Positions 55,972 through 64,000 of a stretch of 64,000 nt of DNA are shown here, piece by piece (position 1 is the stretch's first letter; the number at the start of each line of letters is the position of its first letter). The DNA comes from Clostridium septicum. GTDB lineage: Bacteria > Bacillota > Clostridia > Clostridiales > Clostridiaceae. The notes under the pieces were generated by a model. That model saw only the letters and a program-made list of their open reading frames with translations. It had not been told where the DNA came from and did not search any database. Location: assembly GCF_003606265.1 (NCBI RefSeq), contig NZ_CP023671.1, forward strand, positions 930,001 through 994,000, in the 5' to 3' direction. The position numbers were made by a program, and so were the translations under genes.

Positions 55972-56139
55972 ATGTTTATGACAATATATTGTTTAATTAT
56001 ATTTATATTATTACTTGTTTTTAGTATTGTTTTCTATATTCCTAATAAATTTTGAAAAACAAAACAAGAAATGAATTCTCGTTTTGATGATTTAAACTCT
56101 AAATTAGATAGAATACATAATACTATTAAAAATAAGTAA
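55972..56139 (+). pseudogene. Small membrane-protein gene interrupted by an in-frame TGA
   Basis: From ATG 55972 (or 55978, preceded by AGGG) the frame encodes a hydrophobic helix ending FYIPNKF. A TGA at 56053-56055 follows, and then the same frame continues as KTKQEMNSRFDDLNSKLDRI before a TAA at 56137-56139. The two halves look like one small protein with a membrane helix and a coiled coil. A terminator follows at 56158. Either the TGA is a nonsense mutation or the first 27 codons act alone. Confidence 0.55.
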
Positions 56140-56157
56140 TATTAAATTTTACTTGAA

Positions 56158-56189
56158 AAATAAGGAGACCTATATAGGACTCCTTATTT
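56158..56189 (+). terminator. Terminator after the interrupted small membrane gene
   Basis: AAATAAGGAG pairs perfectly with CTCCTTATTT across a 12-nt loop, 18 bp after the TAA. Confidence 0.8.
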
Positions 56190-56324
56190 ACTATAAATAA
56201 TAATAAACTTCATATTTATTTTGTAATTAATGAATTTCAATTATTTTCAGTATTATAATATAGTAAACGATATTCTTACTATTTTAAATTATTTCTCTTT
56301 TATATTTTATCAATGTATATAATG

Positions 56325-56987
56325 CTAAGAAATTTCTTTTAAATAATTAATAGCTCTTTTATCATATATTATTATTTGCCTACTATTTTTTAAATATATT
56401 ATTAACTCTTTTTCACTTTTAAAAGAATTTAGAATCTCATCATTATAAAAAATATAATCATCTATAATTATTCCATCTTTAAATTTTCCAACTCTACTAC
56501 TTAATGTACTTGTATATCTACCTGGACTTGTAGTTTCTAACAAGTATATAATCTTATCTTTATCCTTTATAACTTGAACCTCAGCTCCCATAATACCATA
56601 TATGCCTAATCCAATAATTGTTACTATTAATAAAATGCTTAAAGGCGATTTTAAATTTAATTTATTAAAACTACTAAATCCATCTATATTAATAACCATT
56701 ATAAAGTACATTATAAAACAATACAAAAATATATCTAAATATAAAGAAATAAAATAATCTATTTTAGGGTTAATTGATAAACTCTCTACATTAGGTAACT
56801 TCATTTTTCTATATTTAATAGTGCTTTTTTCTATAAATATTTTAAGAATATATTTATTTATAAATACTTGTACTACTATTGATAATATTTGTATTATTAT
56901 ATTAGCTTTTGAAAAAATTAATGTTCCTATTGCTGTACATATACTTAATAAAATATATCCATATTTTTCAATAAACTCTTTATTCAT
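56325..56987 (-). CDS. Hypothetical membrane protein
   Basis: The 220-aa protein has about four membrane segments in its first 135 residues. A C-terminal cytoplasmic or extracytoplasmic domain of about 85 residues (KDKDKIIYLLETTSPGRYTS onward) is rich in Ile/Lys. I do not recognise the family. The start is preceded by AAGGAGATGA. No neighbour suggests a role. Confidence 0.6.
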   Translation of the reverse strand: MNKEFIEKYGYILLSICTAIGTLIFSKANIIIQILSIVVQVFINKYILKIFIEKSTIKYRKMKLPNVESLSINPKIDYFISLYLDIFLYCFIMYFIMVINIDGFSSFNKLNLKSPLSILLIVTIIGLGIYGIMGAEVQVIKDKDKIIYLLETTSPGRYTSTLSSRVGKFKDGIIIDDYIFYNDEILNSFKSEKELIIYLKNSRQIIIYDKRAINYLKEIS

Positions 56988-57229
56988 TATGTCTCATCTC
57001 CTTAATTGTTGTTTTATTACAAAGCTCTAAAAACTTATAAATATATTCTACTAATAATATTAAATATGATATTAAAATTATTATATGAAAAGATATTTTT
57101 TATATTAATTATAACATAAACTCCTATTATGCCCTTAATTAGAAAAATTGAATTAAGTTTCATTTTATATTAACTTCCCCTATAATTTACAGATTCTTTA
57201 TTATTCTTCTTAAATATAATAAATAAAAA

Positions 57230-57249
57230 AAGTAGCTAAAAAGCCACTT
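57230..57249 (-). terminator. Terminator of the 61-residue protein gene
   Basis: AAGTAGCT pairs with AGCCACTT (one mismatch) around a short A-rich loop, followed on the minus strand by a run of U, 22 bp after the stop. Confidence 0.7.
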
Positions 57250-57271
57250 CTTTATTTATTGTCTCGATCTC

Positions 57272-57457
57272 TTATTTTCCCAAAACACTTTCTCCTGAGA
57301 TTGGACTTTTTCTTTGTTTCTCAGATGTATAATTTAGTGTTTCAAAGTATCCCTCTACTATTTCTCCTGGCTTTAAACTTTTCCTCAACTCTACTAGATT
57401 TTTATAAACATTATCTTCTCTTAATTTTTTTAAGCTTTCTTCTCGTAGACTACTCAT
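57272..57457 (-). CDS. Hypothetical small protein, 61 aa
   Basis: A short cytoplasmic, charged protein (SLREESLKKLREDNVYKNLV and then KSLKPGEIVEGYF) with a helical N-terminal half. The ribosome binding site GTGGGA is moderate, but a clean terminator follows, which supports a real gene. No family is recognised. Confidence 0.5.
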   Translation of the reverse strand: MSSLREESLKKLREDNVYKNLVELRKSLKPGEIVEGYFETLNYTSEKQRKSPISGESVLGK

Positions 57458-57699
57458 TATTGGAATCCCACTTTATAATATAAATCATTTAGGTCCTAAT
57501 CACTTTTTGTCTCAAAACTAAAAGGTAATAACTGTAAAACACTTCGTAAACTAATTATATAGTGATAAATGTAAATTAGAAACTCTATTTTCTTCTACTT
57601 TATATTTTTCTTTAATTTATTAATAATATTTTTTTTATCATATTACCTTTTATTTAAGTGTACATATTATAGTAATATACTATTAAAAGGAGAATTATT

Positions 57700-58020
57700 A
57701 TGGGAACAAATTTGGCTGTAATCTTTATATTTTCTTTACTGGCTGGTACATTATTTCTTGTTTTAGGTGGAATAATTAAACACTTTAATGCTGGGGATAT
57801 GATTAATTTCTTCAATGAAAAGAAACATGATAAAGATAAATTTTCAAGAATAGTTGGTAATAATTTTCTAATTATTGGATTTAGCATTATGCTTATAAGT
57901 ATAATTAGTATTTTTGTAGATAAAAGTTACTACATTTATATTCTTAATATGCAAGCAACAGTTATTCTCTTTGGAATAATTATAACAATATATCAAGTTT
58001 TTAAGTATGGAAATAAGTAA
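57700..58020 (+). CDS. DUF3784-family membrane protein
   Basis: The 106-aa protein has three predicted membrane helices and the typical DUF3784 opening: a first helix, then GGIIKHFNAGDMINFFNEKK. Function is unknown. AAAGGAG precedes the ATG. The gene ends in its own terminator. Confidence 0.82.
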   Translation: MGTNLAVIFIFSLLAGTLFLVLGGIIKHFNAGDMINFFNEKKHDKDKFSRIVGNNFLIIGFSIMLISIISIFVDKSYYIYILNMQATVILFGIIITIYQVFKYGNK

Positions 58021-58048
58021 AAGCCTTGAATTTAAATTCAAGGCTTTT
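58019..58048 (+). terminator. Terminator of the DUF3784 gene
   Basis: A fully symmetrical palindrome built on AAAAGCCTTGAA and its complement, with the U tract on both strands. It overlaps the stop codon. Confidence 0.88.
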
Positions 58049-58440
58049 ATCTTAGTTCTGTTTACACACTTAATTGTTTAAAATTATCTACTAATAGTAA
58101 AGTCTAAAGAATTTATTGATTGATCTAATATTCTATAATTTTTTAGGGGATAATTTAGGTTTACTCTTTAGCAAGTAATTTTAAACAACTGTTTATACTA
58201 ACGGACTTATTATAACACATATTTATTAATTTTTAACTAATTTTATTCAAAAATATTTAACATTTTTAATAACATTTTATTTATTTAATTGTATACAATT
58301 ACTTTTTGTAAATATATAATATATTATCTATAAAAATATTAAAATATTTTCAATTACCAACAGAATACTTTTTAAACATTTTGTGAACATATCTTCATCT
58401 CTATTTTTATCAAATTTCCTATTAATAGATTTTTTTCTAT
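58049..58440. other. Gene-free stretch
   Basis: I see no open frame with a ribosome binding site, no repeat and no strong hairpin in this AT-rich stretch. The PadR promoter begins just after it. Confidence 0.5.
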
Positions 58441-58447
58441 AAAATGC

Positions 58448-58512
58448 TTTACAAAATTTTGATAAAACACTATAATTATACCTAGATTTACTATGTATAG
58501 AATTACTATGTA
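58448..58512 (+). promoter_or_regulatory. padR promoter with tandem TTACTATGTA repeats
   Basis: TTTACA (58448-58453) and TATAAT (58471-58476) are 17 bp apart. Two identical TTACTATGTA repeats (58488-58497 and 58503-58512) with a 15-bp period lie across the start of the transcript. They are probably the PadR operator. Confidence 0.7.
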
Positions 58513-58524
58513 AGGAGTGAGGTT

Positions 58525-58866
58525 ATGAAAATTAATAAAGAGCTATTAAAAGGCAGTACAACAATTTTAATTTTAAGTCTTTTAAATAGAAAAGACATGT
58601 ATGGTTATGAAATGATAAAAGAAATGGAGATAAGATCTAAAGGTATTTTTGCTTTTAAAGAAGGTACTCTTTACCCTATTCTTCATGCTTTAGAAAACGA
58701 AAACTTTATTGAGTCATATTGGGACTCTGGTGAAGGAAGGCGTAAAAGAAAATACTATAAAATAACTGATGATGGTAAAAATATTTTAAAAGAAAAACAA
58801 GAAGATTGGGAATTATTTAGTTCTACAGTAAATCATGTTTTAAAGGAGGGTGCATTATGTCAATAG
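58525..58866 (+). CDS. PadR-family transcriptional regulator
   Basis: PadR proteins are winged-helix repressors. This 113-aa member has the full domain: LILSLLNRKDMYGYEMIKEM, FKEGTLYPILHALENE and a wing around GEGRRKRKYYKITDDG, with a short C-terminal helix. AAGGAGTGAGG precedes the ATG. It overlaps the next gene by 10 bp, so the two are coupled. It probably represses its own operon through the repeats at 58488-58512. Confidence 0.94.
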   Translation: MKINKELLKGSTTILILSLLNRKDMYGYEMIKEMEIRSKGIFAFKEGTLYPILHALENENFIESYWDSGEGRRKRKYYKITDDGKNILKEKQEDWELFSSTVNHVLKEGALCQ

Positions 58867-60161
58867 AAGGTAACTTAAAGGTAGATAGCTATATTAATGA
58901 AGTTTGTAGCTTAATAAAAAATAAAAAAGTTCATACAAGTATAAGAGAAGAATTACTATGTCATATAGAAGAAATTACTGAAGATTATATATCTCAAGGT
59001 GAATCTTATGAAACTTCTATTGATAAAGCACTTGCTAAAATGGGCTCAGCTGAAATAGTTGGAGTTGATTTAAATAAAGTCCATAAAGCTAATGTAGATT
59101 GGCCATTATTATTACTAACTAGTGCATTTGTTTTATTTGGTATATTTATTTTATCATTTATGGATAAGAATAATATTCTAAGTGAAATTTATTCTAACTC
59201 TTTATCTAAAACAATAGTTTACGCAGCAATTGGAGCTTTACTTCTACTTGTTATATTAAAAATAAATTATAGAAATATAAAAAAGTATTCTAAACATATT
59301 TATATAGGAACGATACTAGCTTCAATATTAACTATATTCTTCTCCTCTCATATAAATGGTGCTATGGGTTGGATAATTATTGGACCTATTTCTTTTAATA
59401 TTTTTAATATAGCTCCCTTTCCATTAATTATTGCTTTAGCTGGAATTTTTGAAAATTGGGATTGGACTAATAAAAAAAATCTTCTTATAGGAAGTATATT
59501 AGCTTTTGCACCAACTATTATTTTTTGCTATGGACATACCCTATCTAATGCTAGTATATACTTCATTGCAGCTATAACAGTAATGCTAATTTCAGGAGTA
59601 AAATTAAAACATATAATTCTTTCAATAGTTCCTTTTACAGTTTTATTTGCAGGTTTTATTTTTACTGAACCATATAGAGTCTCTAGGTTATTAATTTTTT
59701 TAAATCCATATAAATATTCCGAATGTGCTGGATGGATGTATACTAGATTAAATTCTTTAAGAGAGTCAGCAGGATTATTTGGAAATGGTGCAACATTTAC
59801 ACCTGATATGTTACCAGAATTTCATAGTGATTTTATACTAACATACATTATGTATACTTTTGGTTGGACTACTACCTTAATAATAATTGCATTAGTTCTA
59901 GCATTTATTATTAGAATTGGTTTTATTGTAACTAATACAAAAGATATCTTTGGAAAAATTTTAGTAAGTGGCTTTTGTTCAATATTTGCAGTTCAATTCC
60001 TATTAAATATATTAATGAATTTTTCACTATCTCCTATAGCTGGAGTAGGACTGCCTTTTATAAGCTATGGAGGTAGTAGTTTAATAATTAATATATTATC
60101 AATTGGACTAATAAGTAATGTTTACAAGTGGAGAAATACTCCTTTATTATCTGAAAAGTAA
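58857..60161 (+). CDS. FtsW/RodA/SpoVE-family protein with N-terminal HAAS-like domain
   Basis: The 434-aa protein begins with a cytoplasmic HAAS/permease-prefix domain (about 1-80, with SIREELLCHIEEITEDYISQ and KALAKMGSAEIVG). About ten membrane helices follow. The last part has the SEDS signature GVGLPFISYGGSS (about 400-412). SEDS proteins are peptidoglycan glycosyltransferases, usually paired with a class B PBP. No PBP gene is adjacent, and the essential SEDS residues cannot all be checked by eye. HAAS domains normally occur in proteins controlled by a neighbouring PadR, which is the case here. Regulation by PadR is therefore likely. Confidence 0.88.
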   Translation: MSIEGNLKVDSYINEVCSLIKNKKVHTSIREELLCHIEEITEDYISQGESYETSIDKALAKMGSAEIVGVDLNKVHKANVDWPLLLLTSAFVLFGIFILSFMDKNNILSEIYSNSLSKTIVYAAIGALLLLVILKINYRNIKKYSKHIYIGTILASILTIFFSSHINGAMGWIIIGPISFNIFNIAPFPLIIALAGIFENWDWTNKKNLLIGSILAFAPTIIFCYGHTLSNASIYFIAAITVMLISGVKLKHIILSIVPFTVLFAGFIFTEPYRVSRLLIFLNPYKYSECAGWMYTRLNSLRESAGLFGNGATFTPDMLPEFHSDFILTYIMYTFGWTTTLIIIALVLAFIIRIGFIVTNTKDIFGKILVSGFCSIFAVQFLLNILMNFSLSPIAGVGLPFISYGGSSLIINILSIGLISNVYKWRNTPLLSEK

Positions 60162-60187
60162 AATATATATGTGATATTTTCCAAACA

Positions 60188-60229
60188 AAAAGCACATAGT
60201 AAGATTAAATATCCTTACCATGTGCTTTT
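60188..60229. terminator. Bidirectional terminator between the FtsW-like and hydrolase genes
   Basis: AAAAGCACATAGTAAG pairs with CTTACCATGTGCTTTT with one mismatch around a 10-nt loop, between convergent genes. Confidence 0.88.
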
Positions 60230-60244
60230 CTTATATCTACTTAT

Positions 60245-61183
60245 CTAATTATATTTTTCATATTTATCTTTAATTGATTTACATATTGTGAAAAATTTAT
60301 GTTCCTCTTCTATATGTGGTAAATGAGATGAATTTTTGAAAATATATATCTTTTTTTCTGGTGCCTCTAAACTATCATAAAACTCCCCTATTACATTTAA
60401 TGGAGTTATATAATCATTAAACCCTACAAAAAAATACACAGGAACTTTTATACTTTTTAACTCTTTTAATAAATCAATTTTTTCTATTTCCTTATAAATA
60501 GCCTTTTTTGAAAAACCTATTCCTCTTAAAAAATTGATCCAATCATATAGATTATAGTATTTAAAAGAAAAGCTTTTAATCATAAAACTAAAATAACTCA
60601 TAGAATTTATATTCATCTTATATTTAGATACATATTTATTGAATACATTCACACTATTTTCTCTATTATATGGTGGCTTTCCAATACTCTTTAGTTTATC
60701 TAAATCTCTAAATCTAAGCATTTTTTTACTTAGTTTTAGCAATTGTTCATAACATATTTTATCTTCCTTTTCTATATTAACAACTTGACTAATTGACAAA
60801 TATGCTTTAACTAAATTAGGTTCTTTTTCTGCAACTTTTACTCCTACTAATGCTCCAAAAGAATGACCAACTAGATAAATACTATCTTTACTATATTCTT
60901 TCATTAAAATTTTAATTAATTCTACTGCATCATCTACAATAATTTCTAAAGAAACATCATCAAAATCTAACATATTATTAAAAGATTTTCCTGCTCCTCT
61001 TTGATCCCAATTAACTACTAAAAATTCATTTTCTAAAGACTGCTGATATTTATATATGTACCCACTATTAGTAGTCCCAGGACCACCATGTATAAATAAT
61101 AAAATAGGCTTATCTTTATTTCCTCTTACTAATATGTATTGTTCAACTCCACCTATTTCTATATGTCTAAATAACTCTTCCAT
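60245..61183 (-). CDS. Alpha/beta hydrolase (proline iminopeptidase-like)
   Basis: The 312-aa hydrolase has the oxyanion segment LLFIHGGPGTTNSGY (about 28-42), the nucleophile elbow LVGHSFGALVG (Ser near 110), the aspartate around FVGFNDYITPL, and a final histidine in SSHLPHIEE. The HGGPG motif is typical of the proline iminopeptidase/peptidase S33 group. The substrate is unknown. The ribosome binding site is TAGGAG. It is monocistronic. Confidence 0.9.
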   Translation of the reverse strand: MEELFRHIEIGGVEQYILVRGNKDKPILLFIHGGPGTTNSGYIYKYQQSLENEFLVVNWDQRGAGKSFNNMLDFDDVSLEIIVDDAVELIKILMKEYSKDSIYLVGHSFGALVGVKVAEKEPNLVKAYLSISQVVNIEKEDKICYEQLLKLSKKMLRFRDLDKLKSIGKPPYNRENSVNVFNKYVSKYKMNINSMSYFSFMIKSFSFKYYNLYDWINFLRGIGFSKKAIYKEIEKIDLLKELKSIKVPVYFFVGFNDYITPLNVIGEFYDSLEAPEKKIYIFKNSSHLPHIEEEHKFFTICKSIKDKYEKYN

Positions 61184-61315
61184 CTCTAAATACTCCTACA
61201 TATAAATTCCTATAAGAAAGCCCCATACTTATATAAAATATATTCTATTATTTCTTAAAATATATAATTTTAATTGTTACTATTCACAATTTTACTCTAT
61301 ACTTTATAGTATTAA

Positions 61316-62620
61316 TTATAACTTTAAAATTACTCTTACTTCAAAAGTTTCCCACTTATCCTTAAGCATTAAATGACCACTATACTTTGAAACAGATTTT
61401 TTTATACTTTCTAGCCCTATTCCATGCTTTAGTCTATCCTCTTTAGATGTTGCGCCAATTACAGCTTTCTTAAGTTCTTTAGTATTAACTACAAAAAGAG
61501 AAAGATATCCATCTTTAACACAAGATTCCACTTTAATTTTTTTCTCTCTACCACTTTCTACTCTTTCACAGGCCTCTATTCCATTATCTAATACATTTCC
61601 ATATATAGCACATAAATCAATATCCCTTATAGATAATACCTCTGGAATATTTATATTAAATTCTATATCAATGTTTTTTTCCCTACAAAGCTTTGCTTTA
61701 TTTAAACAAATAGCTTCTACGATTTTATTCTTGGAAATAAACATATTCTTGTCCAACTCTTTTAAATAATCATTAATATCATTCATATAATTCTCTAACT
61801 CAACATATTGTCTATTTTCAATTAAAACCGAAATTACATTTTTATGATTATTTATATCATGCCAAATTCTTCTTACATCTTTATAATAAGCTTCTAAGTC
61901 CTTATAATGCTCATATTGATATTTTACTTGCTCATTTAAAATAGTAAGTTCTTTTTCTCTGTCTTCAGCTTTATTATTTTTTATGGATAACCAAATTATA
62001 TAAAAATCTGTCCCTATTCCTACTATTGTAAACAGTAAAACAAACTTTGCAAATTCAATATATAACTTTGAGTAGAATAAATAAAAAAGCAAAAGTAAAT
62101 TTACAATAACCTTTGAAAACAAAGTTATATTCATAATAAGTAAAGAGGATTTCTTAGGACAATATTCTAAAGAAAATTTCATCTTTATAAAAATAGTTAT
62201 AAACAATTCAGCTGAAATAATAATAACCAAGGTAATTGTTGTTAACAAATTTAACTTATCATACAAATATAATTTATACAATGATGTTTTTCTAAAAATT
62301 ATACTTAAAGAAAGAACTATACTTTGAGAATTAATTATAATTAACATAGTTATATTATTTAGAAGAACAATTAAATATTTATTTCCTTTAAAAAATAATA
62401 ACACTACACATGGAAATAAAAAAACTAATAAAAAATAATATGATATAAAACTATTTACATATATATTTAAACCTATCATTACTAGAAAAAGTGATATAAA
62501 TAAAATGGCACTATTTATTACTTTATTAAATCTAGGTTCAAATAGAAGATTTAATTTATATATATTTATAGAGGCTATTAATAAAAATGATATTATTTGC
62601 ATTCCTACAATAATTCTCAT
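61316..62620 (-). CDS. AgrC/VirS-like sensor histidine kinase
   Basis: The 434-aa kinase has about six membrane segments in the first 205 residues and a cytoplasmic GHKL-type kinase part. The phosphoacceptor region is RRIWHDINNHKNVI (His near 245), the N box is GNVLDNGIEACERV, and a degenerate G box HGIGLESIKK follows. This is the HPK10 type that senses peptides in Agr-like systems. It lies 13 bp after the response regulator gene, so the two form an operon. No agrB or agrD is present in this window. Confidence 0.92.
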   Translation of the reverse strand: MRIIVGMQIISFLLIASINIYKLNLLFEPRFNKVINSAILFISLFLVMIGLNIYVNSFISYYFLLVFLFPCVVLLFFKGNKYLIVLLNNITMLIIINSQSIVLSLSIIFRKTSLYKLYLYDKLNLLTTITLVIIISAELFITIFIKMKFSLEYCPKKSSLLIMNITLFSKVIVNLLLLFYLFYSKLYIEFAKFVLLFTIVGIGTDFYIIWLSIKNNKAEDREKELTILNEQVKYQYEHYKDLEAYYKDVRRIWHDINNHKNVISVLIENRQYVELENYMNDINDYLKELDKNMFISKNKIVEAICLNKAKLCREKNIDIEFNINIPEVLSIRDIDLCAIYGNVLDNGIEACERVESGREKKIKVESCVKDGYLSLFVVNTKELKKAVIGATSKEDRLKHGIGLESIKKSVSKYSGHLMLKDKWETFEVRVILKL

Positions 62621-62633
62621 TATTCCTCCTAAG

Positions 62634-63350
62634 TTATCTTAAGGTTAAATACTGCATAAAAGCTTCTTTTATATTCCCTTTATACTTTCTACCTATTGGA
62701 ATACTTTTCTCATTAGCTAAAATAACTTCTGTATTTTTAAACTCTTTTATTTTTGAAATATTTATTATATAACTTCTATGACATCTTTCAAAGCCTTTTT
62801 TATTAAGTTTTTTATCTATAGAATTTATTTTCTCATAAAACTCAAAATTACTATCTTTTTTATGTAAAATCACTTTTCCTAACCTTGCTTCAAAATAAAA
62901 TATATCCTTTAAATCAAAAATTATAGTTTTTCCACTTTTATTTGCTTCATAACTATCTATTGAATTAATCTTTGATTCTTCTATAGCTCTTAAAAGGTTT
63001 TTCTCTATTTTTTCTTCTGTTGCTGGTTTAATTAAATATGACATAGCAGCTACATCATATCCATCTAAAATGTATTCCTTACTACTACTTAAAAGTATTA
63101 CTTTTGCTAATATGTCTTTTTCTCTAATTACTCTTGCAACCTCTAAACCATTTATATCACCTAAAAGTATATCTAAAAATATTATATTATATCTGGGTAA
63201 ATCTTTTATGTATGTATCTATTAAGACATGCCCCTTTTCAAATTCCTCTATGTCTATTTCAATATTATTTGATAATGCTATTTTCTTTAAGATACTTATT
63301 AAGTTCTTTCTTTCATATCTATTGTCATCACAAATAGCTATTTTAATCAT
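62634..63350 (-). CDS. LytTR-family response regulator (AgrA/VirR-like)
   Basis: The 238-aa regulator has a receiver domain (about 1-120; acidic pocket in AICDDNRYE and phospho-Asp in IIFLDILLGDING) and a LytTR DNA-binding domain (about 135-238; FYFEARLGKVILHKK and FERCHRSYIINISKIKEF). LytTR proteins bind direct repeats about 21 bp apart. The frame extends four codons upstream, but AAGGATGGG lies before ATG 63348-63350, which is preferred. Targets are unknown. Confidence 0.92.
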   Translation of the reverse strand: MIKIAICDDNRYERKNLISILKKIALSNNIEIDIEEFEKGHVLIDTYIKDLPRYNIIFLDILLGDINGLEVARVIREKDILAKVILLSSSKEYILDGYDVAAMSYLIKPATEEKIEKNLLRAIEESKINSIDSYEANKSGKTIIFDLKDIFYFEARLGKVILHKKDSNFEFYEKINSIDKKLNKKGFERCHRSYIINISKIKEFKNTEVILANEKSIPIGRKYKGNIKEAFMQYLTLR

Positions 63351-63412
63351 ATGATTACCCATCCTTACACATTATATAAATTTATATTTCCCCAACTAAT
63401 TATTTATATTAA

Positions 63413-63458
63413 AAAACCAATTAAAGTAATATAAGAAAACATTACTTTAATTGGTTTT
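63413..63458 (-). terminator. Terminator of the mprF-like gene
   Basis: AAAACCAATTAAAGTAAT pairs perfectly with its complement around a 10-nt loop. It lies between the mprF-like stop (63544) and the response regulator promoter. Confidence 0.88.
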
Positions 63459-63543
63459 AGATCAAGAGACATTATTTAGGAGTTAATAATATTTTTCTTA
63501 CACTATTAATTCTTATGATATATGTTATCTCTATTATTTTCAA

Positions 63544-64000
63544 CTATCTATTATCATTTAATTTTCTATTACAAACCAAAATTACTTGTAACATTGTAAA
63601 AGGTAATGAACTATTTCTTCTATATGCTAAGTATTTAGGTATCCATTGCTTTGTATATTTTTCTTTAAAATTTCTAATACCAACAAATGAGTAGAAATTT
63701 TGTCCATATACTGATAATTGTGCTGCTATACGTTCGCTAACAAAAGAAAACTTAGAAGTACCAACATTTGAAAGTGGTGCCATTCCTATATTGAAATTTT
63801 TATATCCATTAGCTTTTCCATATTCTATAATATTTAAGAACATAAAATCCATAATTCCTACTAGAGAATCATTTGAGTATCTCATTAGGTCTATAGATAA
63901 AGACCTCTTATTATCGTACATAGGCATCATATTGGCAAAGCACTTTATTTTAGAATTTTCATCCCTAACTATAAATAAAGTATCTAAATTTAGATAATCC
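63544..64000 (-). CDS. mprF: MprF-type phosphatidylglycerol aminoacyltransferase, C-terminal part (runs off window)
   Basis: The visible 152 codons are the end of the DUF2156/GNAT-like aminoacyl transferase domain of MprF, with LNLDTLFIVRDENSKIKCFA, then SIDLMRYSNDSLVGIMDFMF, GKANGYKNFNIGMAPLSNVG and FKEKYTKQWIPKYLAY. MprF adds lysine or alanine to phosphatidylglycerol, lowering sensitivity to cationic peptides. The membrane flippase part lies beyond the window, so whether it is present is not known. A nearby AgrC/AgrA-like pair might regulate it, but that is inference. Confidence 0.88.
   Translation of the reverse strand, partial: DYLNLDTLFIVRDENSKIKCFANMMPMYDNKRSLSIDLMRYSNDSLVGIMDFMFLNIIEYGKANGYKNFNIGMAPLSNVGTSKFSFVSERIAAQLSVYGQNFYSFVGIRNFKEKYTKQWIPKYLAYRRNSSLPFTMLQVILVCNRKLNDNR

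Overview
The window is a low-GC, strongly AT-biased stretch of a Firmicutes chromosome that fits Clostridium sensu stricto. The reasons are strong AGGAGG-type ribosome binding sites, many short-stem U-tract terminators, an [FeFe] hydrogenase, rubrerythrin, a prkA-yhbH-spoVR sporulation operon, a T-box in front of thrS, and very large LPXTG-anchored host-glycan hydrolases like those of C. perfringens, C. septicum and C. tertium. The species cannot be fixed from the sequence alone. No rRNA, tRNA, CRISPR array or prophage was seen.

Layout. 1-1.8 kb: end of an unknown gene, an unknown 288-residue protein and rubrerythrin. 1.95-6.4 kb: the spoVR, yhbH, prkA operon. 6.6-19.0 kb: two giant cell-wall-anchored enzymes, a GH2 beta-galactosidase and a GH20 beta-hexosaminidase, each preceded by the same 48-bp bipartite element. 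19.3-23.1 kb: recQ and a TPR-GGDEF diguanylate cyclase. 23.8-31.6 kb: a redox and cysteine neighbourhood holding a HAD phosphatase, a CcdA-TlpA fusion, an HxlR regulator, a broken disulfide reductase, an [FeFe] hydrogenase, thioredoxin, and an amino-acid ABC transporter with fused binding protein and permease. 31.8-33.1 kb: a decayed IS3 element and a Cna_B-type adhesin remnant. 33.2-36.6 kb: an H-NOX chemoreceptor, a CHAP protein and a pentapeptide-repeat protein. 36.8-40.7 kb: a GH84 O-GlcNAcase/hyaluronidase-type surface enzyme. 41-43 kb: a GntR-ABC operon. 43-47.7 kb: Nudix, Asp-box, DUF1648 and PPase genes among several gene remnants. 47.7-50.1 kb: thrS with its T-box. 50.6 kb: heme oxygenase behind two tandem Fur-like boxes. 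51.4-58 kb: a broken GH1 gene, a Rieske oxidoreductase, a DIP1984 protein and small membrane or exported proteins. 58.5-64 kb: PadR with an FtsW-like protein, an alpha/beta hydrolase, an AgrC/AgrA-like two-component pair and the 3' part of an mprF-like gene.

How the genes work together. The three surface glycosidases (GH2, GH20, GH84) share signal peptide, carbohydrate-binding or discoidin modules, related C-terminal helical (FIVAR-like) repeats and a sortase signal, so they look like one mucin/glycan-degrading surface set; GH2 and GH20 probably share a promoter architecture. In the redox block, ccdA-tlpA, trxA and the amino-acid transporter carry the same 20-bp box abutting a -35 hexamer with an identical 17-bp promoter spacer. 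This points to a small unreported regulon, possibly run by the HxlR protein encoded inside it. Gene decay is conspicuous: I count about ten truncated or fragmentary genes. Several gene starts are corrected here to the ATG or TTG that follows the visible Shine-Dalgarno sequence.
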